Shown one piece after another: positions 1-9,322 of a DNA stretch of 64,000 bases (positions are counted from its first letter, which is position 1; each line of letters starts with the position of its first letter). The stretch is taken from the NCBI GenBank assembly GCA_963775835.1, contig CAVZKV010000002.1, positions 124,001 to 188,000 on the forward strand, given 5' to 3'. The notes beneath the pieces were generated by a model, which was given only the letters and a program-made list of their open reading frames with translations, ran no database searches and was not told the origin of the DNA. Origin of the DNA: AWTP1-13 sp963775835. GTDB lineage: Bacteria > Pseudomonadota > Alphaproteobacteria > Rhizobiales > Hyphomicrobiaceae. The position numbers and the translations under genes were made by a program.

Positions 1-466
1 GGACATGGCGGGAATGTTCTATCATGGAGCGCTCTTGAGCCGGCGGTCTGCGGCCGATCCGGGCCAACAACAAGCATTTAGCACGACTTTCAGACCGAAG
101 GCGACGCCGACACTTGTTATGTCGCCTGGCGCAATCGCGTTTGATGGCCGACGGAAGGTTTTAAATGACACCGACGGTCAACTCTCTGGAACTCACACTC
201 CAGAGGCTGATCCCTGTCACTGACCCGGCTATAGCGGACGTGGAGCCGATCTGACCCGGCACGTTCGTAATAGCTGCCTCGATGTCTGCTAATTGGTCGG
301 CAACGGTCGCACGTGCAATGCAAGCGTCCGGTGCCCTGCAACGCTTGCTCTCCCCGAACGCTCAGCGTAGGTTCATAAGGCAAGGCAAGAACGATAAACG
401 GCTCTCGCCGTTGGCCCACCTCCGTCTCCGTCATCGCTAACGGCGAACACAAGGGAGGAAGGCGCC
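1..466. other. No gene recognised
   Basis: The window opens without a reading frame I can assign on either strand. The only clear signal is a strong ribosome binding site near the right end that serves the following gene. The short frames here have no recognisable family motifs. Confidence 0.4.
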
Positions 467-2065
467 ATGGAATTCTCGCGCTATATCACAACCGCGAGCA
501 TTATTCTGCTCGCGGCCGGGTCGTTCGCGGCACCGACATTGGCGGCAAAGCCGGGCGGCATTCTGCATATTCTTCATCGCGACAGCCCGCCCAGCATGTC
601 AATCCACGAGGAAGCCACCATCTCGACGTCGATGCCGATGATGGGTGTATTCAACAATCTGGTGATGTTCGATGCAAAGGAAAAGCAGAACAAGTTGACG
701 AACATCGTTCCCGACCTGGCCGAAAGCTGGTCCTGGAATGCCGACAAGACCAAGCTCACGTTCAAGCTTCGGCAAGGCGTCTCGTGGCACGATGGTAAGC
801 CGTTTACCGGCAGGGACGTGCAATGCACTTGGAACAAGCTGATGGGAAAGGACCCCGACGATTTCCGCAAGAATCCGCGAGCGTCTTGGTACACGAACCT
901 CGACAGTGTCAGCGTCAGCGGCGACAGCGAGGCGACCTTCAACCTGAAGCGACCGCAGCCTTCCTTCCTCGCCCTGCTTGCCTCCGGATATTCGCCGGTC
1001 TACCCGTGTCATGTATCAACCAAAGACATGCGAATGCATCCGATCGGCACCGGACCATTCAAGTTCGTGGAATTCAAAGCCAATGAATTCATCAAAGTGG
1101 CGAGGAACCCGAACTACTGGAAGCAGGGCCGGCCGTTCCTCGACGAGATAGAGTACACGATTATCGCGAGCCGCTCGACGGCCGTGCTGGCCTTTCTGGC
1201 CGGCAAGGGCGATATGTCGTTCCCATACGATTGGACGCTTCCGATTGCGAAGGATGTGAAGAACCAAGCGCCGAACGCGCATTGCGATATTGGGCCGACC
1301 AACGTCAGCACCAATCTCATCGTCAATCGTGAATCGCTGCCCTTCGACAATTCGGACGTGCGCAAGGCCATGGCTCTGGCGCTTGACCGCAAGGCGTTCA
1401 TCGACATTTTGAGCGAAGGCAAAGCTGACATCGGAGGTGCAATGCTGCCGTCTCCGGAAGGCGTCTGGGGAATGCCAAACAAGATGTTGGTGACGCTGCC
1501 GGGATACGATCCTGACGTGAACAAGAACCGCCTGCAGGCCCGCGCGATCATGCAGAAGCTCGGTTATGGACCGGAAAAACGCCTGAAGGTGAAGATTGCG
1601 ACGCGCAACATTCCGATCTATCGCGACCCAGCCGTGATTCTCATCGATCAGCTGAAAGAAATATACATCGACGCTGAGATGGAAGTGGTGGAAACCTCGA
1701 TCTGGCACGCCAAGGTTACACGCAAGGAGTACCAAGTTGGCCTAAACCTGACCGGCAACGGGGTCGACGATCCGGATCAGAACTTCTATGAGAACTACAA
1801 GTGCGGTTCGGAACGAAACTATACCGGGTACTGCAATCCGGAGCTCGACAAGCTGTTTGACAAGCAATCCGAGGAGCTCGACGGAGAGAAGCGGTTAGAG
1901 CTGGTATGGCAAATCGACCGCAAGCTGCAGGAGGACGGAGCGCGGCCGATTATCATGCATAATCGTAGCGCTACCTGTTGGCAGCCGCACGTGGTCGGCG
2001 TCGTGCAGCAAGTCAACAGCATCTACAATAATTGGCGGATGGAAGACGTTTGGATGGACAAATAA
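467..2065 (+). CDS. ABC transporter substrate-binding protein, family 5 (peptide/nickel/opine type)
   Basis: Periplasmic binding protein of the SBP_bac_5 (DppA/OppA/NikA-like) family, 532 residues, the usual size. A signal peptide covers about residues 1-27 and ends in an Ala-rich cleavage region. The mature protein has the family landmarks: LAESW around residue 80, WHDGKPFT, and the IGTGPFKF motif near residue 190. A GGGAGGAAGG ribosome binding site lies a few bases before the ATG. No permease or ATPase gene is adjacent, so it is an orphan or works with components elsewhere. The gene at 26401-27996 is a close paralogue over its whole length, with shared blocks such as SIHEEAT, IGTGPFKFVEFK and RKAF(I/V)DI. 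The ligand cannot be read from sequence; short peptides, opines or glycosides are all possible. Confidence 0.93.
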   Translation: MEFSRYITTASIILLAAGSFAAPTLAAKPGGILHILHRDSPPSMSIHEEATISTSMPMMGVFNNLVMFDAKEKQNKLTNIVPDLAESWSWNADKTKLTFKLRQGVSWHDGKPFTGRDVQCTWNKLMGKDPDDFRKNPRASWYTNLDSVSVSGDSEATFNLKRPQPSFLALLASGYSPVYPCHVSTKDMRMHPIGTGPFKFVEFKANEFIKVARNPNYWKQGRPFLDEIEYTIIASRSTAVLAFLAGKGDMSFPYDWTLPIAKDVKNQAPNAHCDIGPTNVSTNLIVNRESLPFDNSDVRKAMALALDRKAFIDILSEGKADIGGAMLPSPEGVWGMPNKMLVTLPGYDPDVNKNRLQARAIMQKLGYGPEKRLKVKIATRNIPIYRDPAVILIDQLKEIYIDAEMEVVETSIWHAKVTRKEYQVGLNLTGNGVDDPDQNFYENYKCGSERNYTGYCNPELDKLFDKQSEELDGEKRLELVWQIDRKLQEDGARPIIMHNRSATCWQPHVVGVVQQVNSIYNNWRMEDVWMDK

Positions 2066-2367
2066 CGAGGTGGATGGCGCGGGCCTGGTAAGGGGTTTTC
2101 ATACATGGAGCCCGAACAAGGCGAGACCATACTTTTTCGCCTTTGCTGTAAGTGCTCAGGTCTCAAATTGACACTTCGCGTTGACGGTCGATGGCAGATT
2201 TCGGATCGCTCGACCGTCGGCGGTCTTTGCATCACCGCTCCGGCAGGTTTTGGGGGGAGCGGTCACTTTGCGTTTCGCCGCGCGGGTATACTATGTCTAG
2301 AACATGGCAGTTGGTCACAATGACCCGGACGCCGGCCAACGACGGCGGCGAGGCGAAGTCGGCCTCA
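2066..2367. other. No gene recognised
   Basis: Intergenic stretch between two convergent genes. The short frames on both strands have no recognisable family signature, and I see no convincing hairpin terminator. Confidence 0.4.
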
Positions 2368-3273
2368 TCAGTGTGACCCGGCAATCTCCACCTTGTCCTT
2401 CACCATGCCTCGGCGGATCACCGGCGTGTAGCGGTCGCCATCGCCGCGTTCCACCGCCTCCTCGAACACCTTGTGCATCAGCTCGGCGCAGCGCGCATCG
2501 ATGCCGTTTTCCTTGGCAAGCTCGCGCGCGTAGGAAAGATCCTTGATGGCGTAGCGCACTGAGAATGCCTGCTCGGGGTAGTCGTGGGTCACCATGTGCT
2601 TCAAGCCATGGTTCCTCAGCACGAAACTATCGGCCGAGCCCTTCGACATCGTCTCGAAGAGCAGCCTGCCATCGACGCCCGCGGCCTCGGCGATGGAAAT
2701 GGCTTCAGCGATGGCCATGGTAGTCTCGAACACGACCATGTTGTTCATCACCTTGACGACCTGACCGGCACCAACCCCACCGCACAGCGTTATCTCCGTG
2801 CCCATGGTTGCCAGGATAGGTTTCAGGCGGGCGAACACGGTCTCGTTGCCGCCGACCATGATCGAAAGCGTGCCGTCAACTGCTGCGCGCCGCGTGCGAG
2901 CGACCGGCGCATCGGCAAAGTCGACGCCCTTAGCCTGAAATGCCGGTGCCAGCTCTCGCATTAGCCGCGGCGGCGCCGTCGACATGTCGACCACCGTCTG
3001 GCCAATGCGGACAACCCCTAGCAGGCCAGCAGGTCCACGCGTCACGGCCTCGACCTCCTTGCCTCCGGGGAGGCACATCAACACCACTTCGGCCTCGGCG
3101 ACGGCATCCGCGAGGGAGGTAGCCGATGTGACGCCATCAGCCTTCAAACGCTCCATTGGCTCCTGCCGCGTGTCGTAGCCTACCACCCTCCAGCTACCCC
3201 TCCGGGCCAGGTTCCGGCACATGGCTTCGCCCATCACGCCGAGCCCGATGAAAGCAACGGTCTTGATGTCCAT
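2368..3273 (-). CDS. NAD(P)-dependent beta-hydroxyacid dehydrogenase (HIBADH/GlxR family)
   Basis: Soluble oxidoreductase of the 3-hydroxyisobutyrate/tartronate-semialdehyde dehydrogenase family, 301 residues as is usual. The Rossmann motif GLGVMGEAM lies at about residues 8-16. The substrate-binding stretch DAPVARTRRAAVDGTLSIMVGG and the catalytic-lysine segment GQVVKVMNNM are both present. I chose the start at 3273 because TAGGAG sits seven bases upstream; an upstream ATG at 3300 would place that site inside the gene. In this family the enzyme oxidises a beta-hydroxy acid or reduces the semialdehyde. The exact substrate is unknown. It lies alone, convergent with the binding protein to its left. 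Confidence 0.9.
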   Translation of the reverse strand: MDIKTVAFIGLGVMGEAMCRNLARRGSWRVVGYDTRQEPMERLKADGVTSATSLADAVAEAEVVLMCLPGGKEVEAVTRGPAGLLGVVRIGQTVVDMSTAPPRLMRELAPAFQAKGVDFADAPVARTRRAAVDGTLSIMVGGNETVFARLKPILATMGTEITLCGGVGAGQVVKVMNNMVVFETTMAIAEAISIAEAAGVDGRLLFETMSKGSADSFVLRNHGLKHMVTHDYPEQAFSVRYAIKDLSYARELAKENGIDARCAELMHKVFEEAVERGDGDRYTPVIRRGMVKDKVEIAGSH

Positions 3274-3300
3274 GGAAATGCTCCTACCGGTCGTATGCAT

Positions 3301-3725
3301 ACGACGAACTTAAGATGAAGCAGCGTCTCGGCGGGTTCGTTCAACTAGGCAAAATTTGGGAACGGCAACCCGGCTCCGTAGGCTCGATCATCTCCGCGAT
3401 CGCCAGGTTGTTCACCTGGCAGGGTCTGCTTGGCAGCTCTATGCATGAACTAGGCATGCTTAGCTCCGTGTTATTCCTGCCGAACGCAAAATCGAATTCC
3501 GCATATTTATTAGCCATCTAGCGGGTGACAAACCGATTATCCACAGGCCTCAATCTGACCAGCGAGAGGCACTTGGTCTCTGACGTTGCTGGCGGCTCGA
3601 ACCGTCCCCTCGTCGGCTGCTCCTCGCAATGCTGGGTCGAGGTCAGGTACCCCGGTTGGCGATTTTCATCCGCAGTCCGCCTCAAAATTGCCTAACGTGA
3701 GGGTCCTCGCTGACCCTCGCAATCT
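3301..3725. other. No intact gene; possible SH3-like relic
   Basis: No intact reading frame is recognisable. On the plus strand around 3540-3690 one frame reads TGLNL, then GCSSQCWVEVRYPGWRF, which faintly resembles a bacterial SH3 domain (TGLNLRSGP ... GWCEVRY). It has no start and a poor fit, so I treat it as a weak suggestion only. Confidence 0.25.
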
Positions 3726-3974
3726 TCATCGAGACCACACTGCCTTGACAATGTAATTCGCCTGACTGATCCCGGCCCCGAGCTCGTTGCTTGCGGATAT
3801 CGCAAGCGCGCCGAGGCAGATGCCAGCAACGAACGCTCCAACCAGTCCAAGCACGCCCGACTTGGGCCGCCGGATGATGGGCGCTTCGCGTTCCGGGTGC
3901 TTATCCCGGGCATGCATCGCGAGTGCCCCTTCCGTACGGAACTTCTTTTTGCAGGCATGACATTTGTGTCGCAT
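3726..3974 (-). CDS. Mini-protein: C2H2 zinc finger plus one membrane segment
   Basis: An 82-residue protein with two parts. Residues 5-26 read CHACKKKF, then ALAMHARDKH, a good C2H2 zinc-finger spacing (C-x2-C-x12-H-x4-H). Residues about 40-62 (GVLGLVGAFVAGICLGALAI) form one hydrophobic helix, followed by a short tail. AGAGGG precedes the ATG. A single finger with a membrane anchor suggests a membrane-tethered metal- or nucleic-acid-binding protein. That is inference, and I do not recognise a named family. It stands alone between gene-poor stretches. Confidence 0.65.
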   Translation of the reverse strand: MRHKCHACKKKFRTEGALAMHARDKHPEREAPIIRRPKSGVLGLVGAFVAGICLGALAISASNELGAGISQANYIVKAVWSR

Positions 3975-4463
3975 CGGTAAGCCCTCTGCAGAACAGCACT
4001 CGGAAATAAGTGCCTAAGGATTTGCCGGGGTACACGACCCGCCCCGGCTCAGCACCTCTGATTTAACCTTTTCCACGTTCGCCTTCGGAGCCACGCTAGC
4101 CTACCATGGCGTTCCCGTGTACCTCGCGATCGACGGCAGTGCTCCCCGCAAGCCGGGGCTGAACAAAATAGCTGGCGCGTGGGCCGCGAGGATCGGCGGG
4201 TCCCCGCGCACGCAGTGCTGAACTTTTCCTGCGAGAACCCAAGCCATCGCCGGCAAAGGGCGGGGCAAAAACGCTTCACCAACTCGGTGCTCGCCCCTGC
4301 AAGAGAGCCACTGCGAATCAGAGGGATCTCCCGGTCTGAGAAAGCACATATCGGGGATCATTGCCATTTCTCAACGGGCCTTTGATACGCTAGCTGAACT
4401 CCGATTTGCCCCGTAAATGATGGTGTTTTCAGACTTGAAAGTGCAGGGGTTCAACTGGGACAG
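3975..4463. other. No gene recognised
   Basis: No reading frame here shows a family motif on either strand. The stretch borders the recombinase relic that begins near 4464 and may be part of the same eroded element. Confidence 0.35.
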
Positions 4464-4665
4464 GTGGCCACCTGTCGCCGCGCCTCGACCGACGACCAGT
4501 CGTGCGAGTGCCGGGAAAGGGACCCGCGGGCGTTCGCCAGGCCGCCTGCCGCCGTGTTCAAGGAGATAGCCTCGGGAGCCAATAAACGATCGCCCCGAGC
4601 ACAAGAAAGTGATAGCGCCCGACCAGCAGGTGAGGGCCACTTTCTTCGATGAGCATATGCAGCAG
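4464..4665 (+). pseudogene. Serine recombinase (resolvase/invertase) N-terminal relic
   Basis: Stitching two plus-strand frames recovers the start of a serine recombinase. One frame reads CRRASTDDQSCECRERDPRAF, then VFKEIASGAN. The other continues NDRPEHKKVIA. These match the family pattern YARVSTDDQ ... RQ.RDL.A ... VF.E..SG....RP...K. The catalytic serine of the STDDQ block is kept, but a frameshift near 4580 and the loss of everything downstream leave no working enzyme. It marks an old resolvase-bearing mobile element. Confidence 0.7.
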
Positions 4666-4687
4666 TTCTACCTACAGGGGATCATCT

Positions 4688-5068
4688 TTAGTCCCAGCGG
4701 TTAGCATTCTTCGGGAAACCGGGACGCTGCACCCGTACGACGCAGAAACGTTGGCCGGTCGGTGCCTCCATCACTACCCAACGCCGCAAGCGGCTCACCA
4801 CCTTGGCGCCCAACTTCTCCAGGCGCGCCACTTCGGCAGGGATGTCGTCGGTCTCGATGTCTAGGTGCACGCAACTCTCATGGTCCACCCGCTGGATCTC
4901 TACGATAAGCTCGTCGGGCGGCGTTTCCAGCATTCGGTAGTTGCCGCGGCTGCTCGGATGGTTGGAGTCAACGGCGCGTCCCAGTGCTTCGCCCCAGAAG
5001 CGCGCGGCCTGGTCCACGTCGGAGGTTTTGCAGTCAATCAGCACGGCGCATAAGCGGGAATGGTGCAT
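4688..5068 (-). CDS. VOC-family (glyoxalase/bleomycin-resistance-like) protein
   Basis: A 126-residue protein of the vicinal oxygen chelate superfamily, one full beta-alpha-beta-beta-beta repeat pair. Family features are LIDCKTSDVDQAARFWGEALG near the N-terminus, a VHLDIETDDIPAEVARLEKLGAKVV segment in the second half, and a final V.EAPTGQRFCVV strand typical of uncharacterised members. GAGAGG precedes the ATG at 5068; longer upstream starts have no ribosome binding site. Members bind a divalent metal and act on small molecules. The substrate here is unknown. Confidence 0.82.
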   Translation of the reverse strand: MHHSRLCAVLIDCKTSDVDQAARFWGEALGRAVDSNHPSSRGNYRMLETPPDELIVEIQRVDHESCVHLDIETDDIPAEVARLEKLGAKVVSRLRRWVVMEAPTGQRFCVVRVQRPGFPKNANRWD

Positions 5069-5419
5069 CTCACGACCTCTCAAGCGCGCCCATTGGCACT
5101 CATCAGGCGATCTTCGTATGTCTATGCGCCGTCTCATCCTGATTGTCGCGCGCCATATGTCCGAGCAAGAGCTGGGCTACCTGGTGGCAGCAGTCATCTA
5201 GGCGGCGAAAGGGGTATGGGATAGCCTCAGGAGAAAATACCTACCCAAGGATACGCCCAACGCAAATTAATGATTGCGAGGTCAACATCCACATCACCAA
5301 TCCCGCGGCCATACTCGAGTACGGACGCGCTGGGCACGCGTTAGACAGACAGCACCAGTCGCAAACTGCCCCACCACCACATTCCTTTGGACCGCTGATA
5401 GCTTTGGGAGGAGATCAAG
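5069..5419. other. Intergenic, divergent promoter region
   Basis: This stretch separates the divergent VOC and serine-hydrolase genes and should hold both promoters. I see no distinct -35/-10 pair, operator or gene relic that I would defend. Confidence 0.35.
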
Positions 5420-6700
5420 ATGCTGAGGCGCATTCTGGTAAGCGCCGCTGTAGCGGCGAGCCTGCCGTTCTTGTCCGCGCTAGCCGACCAGCTGACCGTC
5501 ATCGCGCCCGAGAAGGTTGGGCTGTCGGAGGAGCGCCTGCAGCGTCTTACGGCGGCTTTGCAGGCTGAGGTCGACGCGGGCCAGATGCCGGGCGCCGTCG
5601 TCGCCATCGCCCGCAAAGGCCAAGCGGCCTACCTGCACACCTTCGGCTGGATCGACCCGGTGCGCAAGACGCCGATGGCCCTAGACAGCATCTTCTCGAT
5701 TGCGTCGATGACCAAGCCGATGGTTTCCGTGGCGATCATGATGCTGCACGAGGAGGGCAAACTCCAGCTCTCTGACCCGATCGGCAAATATCTGCCTCAG
5801 CTCGCCAAGATGGAGCTCGGCAGTGTCAAAACTGATCCCGCCGGCAAAGCGACGGTGGAACGCGCGCCGCCCAAGCGCCAACCAACCGTGCAGGACCTGC
5901 TTCGCCATACGGCGGGCTTCCCTTACGGCGGCACCCGCCGCGATCACGAGCTGATCAAACTCTGGCCGGCCGGGTCGGTGGACTCGGCCTTCACCTATAG
6001 CGGACCCGAGTTCCTGGAGAAGCTGAGCCAGCTGCCCCTTCAGCACGAGCCGGGAACGGTGTGGGACTACAGCGTCGCGGTGGACGTGCAGGGGTTCATC
6101 GTCGAGGCTGTGACCGGCAAGTCGCTCTCCGCCTTCCTCGAAGAGCGCATCTGGAAACCTCTCGACATGGCCGACACCGGCTTCTCCGTGCCCGAGGCCA
6201 AGAAGGCACGCTACGCGCTTGCCTTTGCCAACGATCCCGTGTCCGGCAAGCCGCAGAGCATTCCACATGCCTCTGGCAAGCCCATCAAGTTCGACTGCGG
6301 CGGTGGCTGCGCGGTGTCGACTGCGCTCGATTATCTGCGCTTCGCGCAGATGCTCGTCAACGGAGGGACATTGGACGGCAAGCGGCTTCTGTCGCGTAAG
6401 ACCATCGAGCTCATGGTAAGCGATCAGCTCGGGCCCGAGGTAAGGGCGCGTACCACCAATCCCATCCTCAACGAGGGCTATAGCTTCGGCTTGGGCTTCG
6501 CTGTCCGCTCGCAGACGGGTATTGCCCCGGTCGCCGGCACGACAGGCGACTACAATTGGGGCGGCGCCTACGGCACCTTCTTCTGGGTCGATCCCAAGGA
6601 GGAGATGGCGGTCGTCTACATGGTCGCTGCGCCCGGCGAGGGGCGCGGACGGCTGCGCACGTTGGTGCGCAACATGGTGCTGCAGTCGATCGCCGACTAG
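5420..6700 (+). CDS. Secreted serine hydrolase, beta-lactamase class C/EstB-like family
   Basis: A 426-residue exported member of the beta-lactamase (PF00144) superfamily. The N-terminus is a signal peptide (about residues 1-22, ending LSALA-D). The nucleophile motif SMTK is at residues 96-99, and the second motif Y-S-V with Tyr217 sits in TVWDYSVAVDVQG. The C-terminal block YNWGGAYGTFFWVDP matches esterase-type members (the W-G-G-x-x-G replacement of KTG). This favours an esterase or transesterase rather than a true antibiotic lactamase. GGGAGGAG lies just before the start. It stands alone on the plus strand. Confidence 0.9.
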   Translation: MLRRILVSAAVAASLPFLSALADQLTVIAPEKVGLSEERLQRLTAALQAEVDAGQMPGAVVAIARKGQAAYLHTFGWIDPVRKTPMALDSIFSIASMTKPMVSVAIMMLHEEGKLQLSDPIGKYLPQLAKMELGSVKTDPAGKATVERAPPKRQPTVQDLLRHTAGFPYGGTRRDHELIKLWPAGSVDSAFTYSGPEFLEKLSQLPLQHEPGTVWDYSVAVDVQGFIVEAVTGKSLSAFLEERIWKPLDMADTGFSVPEAKKARYALAFANDPVSGKPQSIPHASGKPIKFDCGGGCAVSTALDYLRFAQMLVNGGTLDGKRLLSRKTIELMVSDQLGPEVRARTTNPILNEGYSFGLGFAVRSQTGIAPVAGTTGDYNWGGAYGTFFWVDPKEEMAVVYMVAAPGEGRGRLRTLVRNMVLQSIAD

Positions 6701-7189
6701 GCCTGCATTCACTCGCATCGCCAGGGCGAGACGGGCTCCCGCTTTCTCTGCCTCACGTCGGGCTGGCAGAGGTGCGCCCGGCTATTGCGGCGTCTGGGTA
6801 AACGCACCGTCGGGCGTTCGTCTGTTTCCTGCGCACTCCGGTCGTACCGCCGAAGGGCCGATGGGGAAAAGGTGCCAAAAAAAACCGACTGGCAGCGGGA
6901 CTGCCGGTCCGAAGGTAGCTGTCCCCACCAACATTTCAGTTGCGGCCGAAAAATGCTCCGGCAGCAGCGTCTCGACCAGCAACTCCGGTCGGTCCAACTG
7001 AGACGCGGGTGCACTCTGTCTTCCAGACCTAGGCGCCACAGTGTCGTTGGGCCGTATGGGTCCCCTGCGCGGCGCGCATGGCACCTTAGGCTATTCGTCG
7101 TGACCCCTTAGGTCGTGCAGGCTAGGCTCAATGTAAAAAAAGCGGCGTCAAAGAGTTCGTGGATGATGCCACTGCTCGGGAGGTCGAGG
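6701..7189. other. No gene recognised
   Basis: Nearly 490 bases without a frame I can assign. It presumably holds the promoter of the MFS gene that follows. Several short frames overlap on both strands, but none shows a family motif. Confidence 0.35.
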
Positions 7190-8704
7190 ATGGACGTAGC
7201 GATCGAAAAATCTGCCATGCGCAAGATCTATCTGCGCCTGCTGCCCTTCGCGATTCTGTCATACATCCTGGCTTACATCGATCGCATCAACGTCAGCTTC
7301 GCTGGCCTAACGATGCGCGGCGATCTCAAGCTGTCTGCGACCGATTTCGGCTTTGCGCTGGGAACATTCTTCTTGGGTTATTACATTTTCGAGGTGCCGA
7401 GCAACGTCATCATGGAAAGGGTTGGCGCACGGCTCTGGATAGCGCGCATCATGATTACGTGGGGCTTCTTCGCGGGCCTGATGGCGTTTGTCTTCGACAC
7501 GACGAGCTTCTCCATTGTCAGGTTCCTGCTCGGCGTCGCTGAGGCGGGCTTCTTCCCAGGCATGCTGCTATACTTCACCTACTGGTTCCCGCGTAAACAC
7601 CATGCCCGTATCGTATCCGGATTTCTCGCCGGGCTGCCGGTCTCCGTCGCCCTCGGCGCGCCGATTTCGACTGCGCTCCTCGGCCTCGATGGCCTGTTTG
7701 GCCTCAAGGGCTGGCAAATCATGTACATCGCCGAGGCGATCCCGACCATCGTGGTCGGCATTCTGACGCTGCTCGTGCTGACCGACCGTCCAGAGCAGGC
7801 AAAGTTCCTCACCACAGACGAAAGGGCATGGATCACGGCCAAGATCGCCTCCGAGCGTCCGCCGAGGGTGGACAAGAAATTCGCTCTCGGTAAGGTGCTC
7901 GTCCTGACCCTGATGTACCTCTTCATCACCCTGGTCAGCCTCGGGCTGCTCTATTACACGCCGCAAATCACGGCGTGGCTCAAGACCTCCTTCGGCGAAG
8001 TACCGCCCGTCGTGGTTGTGCTGATTCCCTACATCTTTGGCACCATCGGCTTGTTGGTCTGGGGTCGCATCGCCGACCATAATCTTTGGAAGGCGATGAT
8101 CAACGGCAAGGTACTGCTGCTGGCGGTGAACTATTTCGGCATCGTCACGGCGAGCCTCGGCATGCTCTATTTCATCCCGCAGATCATCAAGTCACTCGGC
8201 AATTTCTCCAATATGGAGGTCGGCTGGCTCACCATGATTCCCTATATCTGCGGCGGTATCGGCATGGTGGTGTGGGGGCGAGTCTCGGACGCCATGAACG
8301 AGCGGCGCTGGAACCTGCTCGTGGCCTGTGTGCTCTCGACCGGAGGTCTCGTGCTCGCCGGATACACGCTGGGCACGTGGTGGGCACTGGTCGGAATGTC
8401 GTTGGCCGCAATCGGGTTCTACGGCTCCAAGGGGCCGTTCTTTGCTATGCCGCCGATGTTCCTCAGCGGCACGGCGCTCGCGGGGGCGGGCTTCGCATGG
8501 ATCAACTCGATCGGCAACCTGGGTGGCACCGTCGGCCCTTACTATGTCGGATACATGAAGGACCTGACTGGCAACTTCGCCGGCGGTCTTTACGGGCTGG
8601 CGCTGTTGAGCCTGATTGCCGCCGTCGTATGTGCGTTCTTCCTCCACATTCCTCAGCCCGGACTAGCAGAAACGCCGCAGGTGGCCACCCCTCACCCCGC
8701 TTAG
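7190..8704 (+). CDS. MFS transporter, anion:cation symporter type, with tandem internal duplication
   Basis: Inner-membrane carrier of the ACS branch of the major facilitator superfamily (phthalate, tartrate, hydroxyphenylacetate permeases), 504 residues against about 430 usually. The first half is canonical: YIDRINVSFAGLTM in TM1, then GYYIFEVPSN, and GVAEAGFFPGMLLYFTYWFP in TM4-5. The extra 72 residues come from a tandem repeat. The segment from 7889 to 8104 (GKVLVLTLMYLF ... IPYIFGTIGLLVWGRIAD) is followed directly by its diverged copy from 8105 to 8320 (GKVLLLAVNYFG ... IPYICGGIGMVVWGRVSD). Each copy spans TM7-TM8, so about 14 helices are predicted. GGGAGG precedes the ATG at 7190. Confidence 0.92.
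   Translation: MDVAIEKSAMRKIYLRLLPFAILSYILAYIDRINVSFAGLTMRGDLKLSATDFGFALGTFFLGYYIFEVPSNVIMERVGARLWIARIMITWGFFAGLMAFVFDTTSFSIVRFLLGVAEAGFFPGMLLYFTYWFPRKHHARIVSGFLAGLPVSVALGAPISTALLGLDGLFGLKGWQIMYIAEAIPTIVVGILTLLVLTDRPEQAKFLTTDERAWITAKIASERPPRVDKKFALGKVLVLTLMYLFITLVSLGLLYYTPQITAWLKTSFGEVPPVVVVLIPYIFGTIGLLVWGRIADHNLWKAMINGKVLLLAVNYFGIVTASLGMLYFIPQIIKSLGNFSNMEVGWLTMIPYICGGIGMVVWGRVSDAMNERRWNLLVACVLSTGGLVLAGYTLGTWWALVGMSLAAIGFYGSKGPFFAMPPMFLSGTALAGAGFAWINSIGNLGGTVGPYYVGYMKDLTGNFAGGLYGLALLSLIAAVVCAFFLHIPQPGLAETPQVATPHPA
7889..8320 (+). repeat. Two tandem 216-bp coding repeats inside the MFS gene
   Basis: Copy one (7889-8104) and copy two (8105-8320) each encode 72 residues that begin GKVL and include SLG.LY..PQI and IPYI.G.IG..VWGR..D in register. 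The copies have diverged in DNA sequence, so the duplication is old. The second copy fits the ordinary ACS family sequence better than the first. Confidence 0.85.
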
Positions 8705-8740
8705 TCACGATCTCTTGCGAGCCTCGGAGAGGGAGCGTGT

Positions 8741-9080
8741 TCAATACCCTGCCATGACGCGTCGATCGAATTTCGGGATTCGTGCCTTCAGCATCCGCAA
8801 CTGCGCGCCCAGAGCCAAAAATGCAGTTGCGTGCGGCTTCCGGCACGCGATCGAGCAGCTCCTCGATGCCGTTGCGCCCAACTGGCGCCACGATGCCAAA
8901 CTCGGCCAGATGTGCGCGGATAGAATTGATGACCGCATTCTGTTGGCGCGCGAGAGGTGCGCGTGCGATGGAGCATTAGGCAGCGTCTTGGCCTCGACCA
9001 ACCGCCTATTTGGCCGAACAACCGCCTCGCAGATCGCCTCAGCATCGGCGGCATCTTCTTCTGCCACTTCGTGGTCACCT
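8741..9080 (-). pseudogene. IS110-family transposase relic
   Basis: Three minus-strand frames must be joined to see this relic. They read in order: EEDAADAEAICEAVVRPNRRLVEAK, then LMLHRTR, then NAVINSIRAHLAEFGIVAPV and GRNGIEELLD, then FLALGAQLRMLKARIPKFDR. This is the order of the middle part of IS110-group transposases (DAADAEAI catalytic acids, LHR.R, NxxRxHLAEFG). Several frameshifts and missing ends make it dead. It is only distantly like the element at 37034-37944. Confidence 0.8.
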
Positions 9081-9322
9081 CAACAGCAACCACATCCTTG
9101 GCACTCACGTGCCGGTGAAGGAGCCGCCCGCAGCATCATAAGCCGACTTGGCCTGTGTCGCTCCCACAGAGCTGCATGCGACCAGGTCACCCACAATTTG
9201 CCGCACATATTCTCCTCTCTGTGGGACAGCGAAGGGGAGCGCTCCAGTTTTGCCTTCACCTCGGTCTGATCTAGGATCAGGGTGTTAAGTTACCGCGGTG
9301 GGCCCAACCAGGAAGATGCGCC

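Noticed and set aside
5681..6718. 345-residue minus-strand frame opposite the serine hydrolase
   Set aside because: The plus strand has the signal peptide and the SMTK motif; the opposite frame has no family features.
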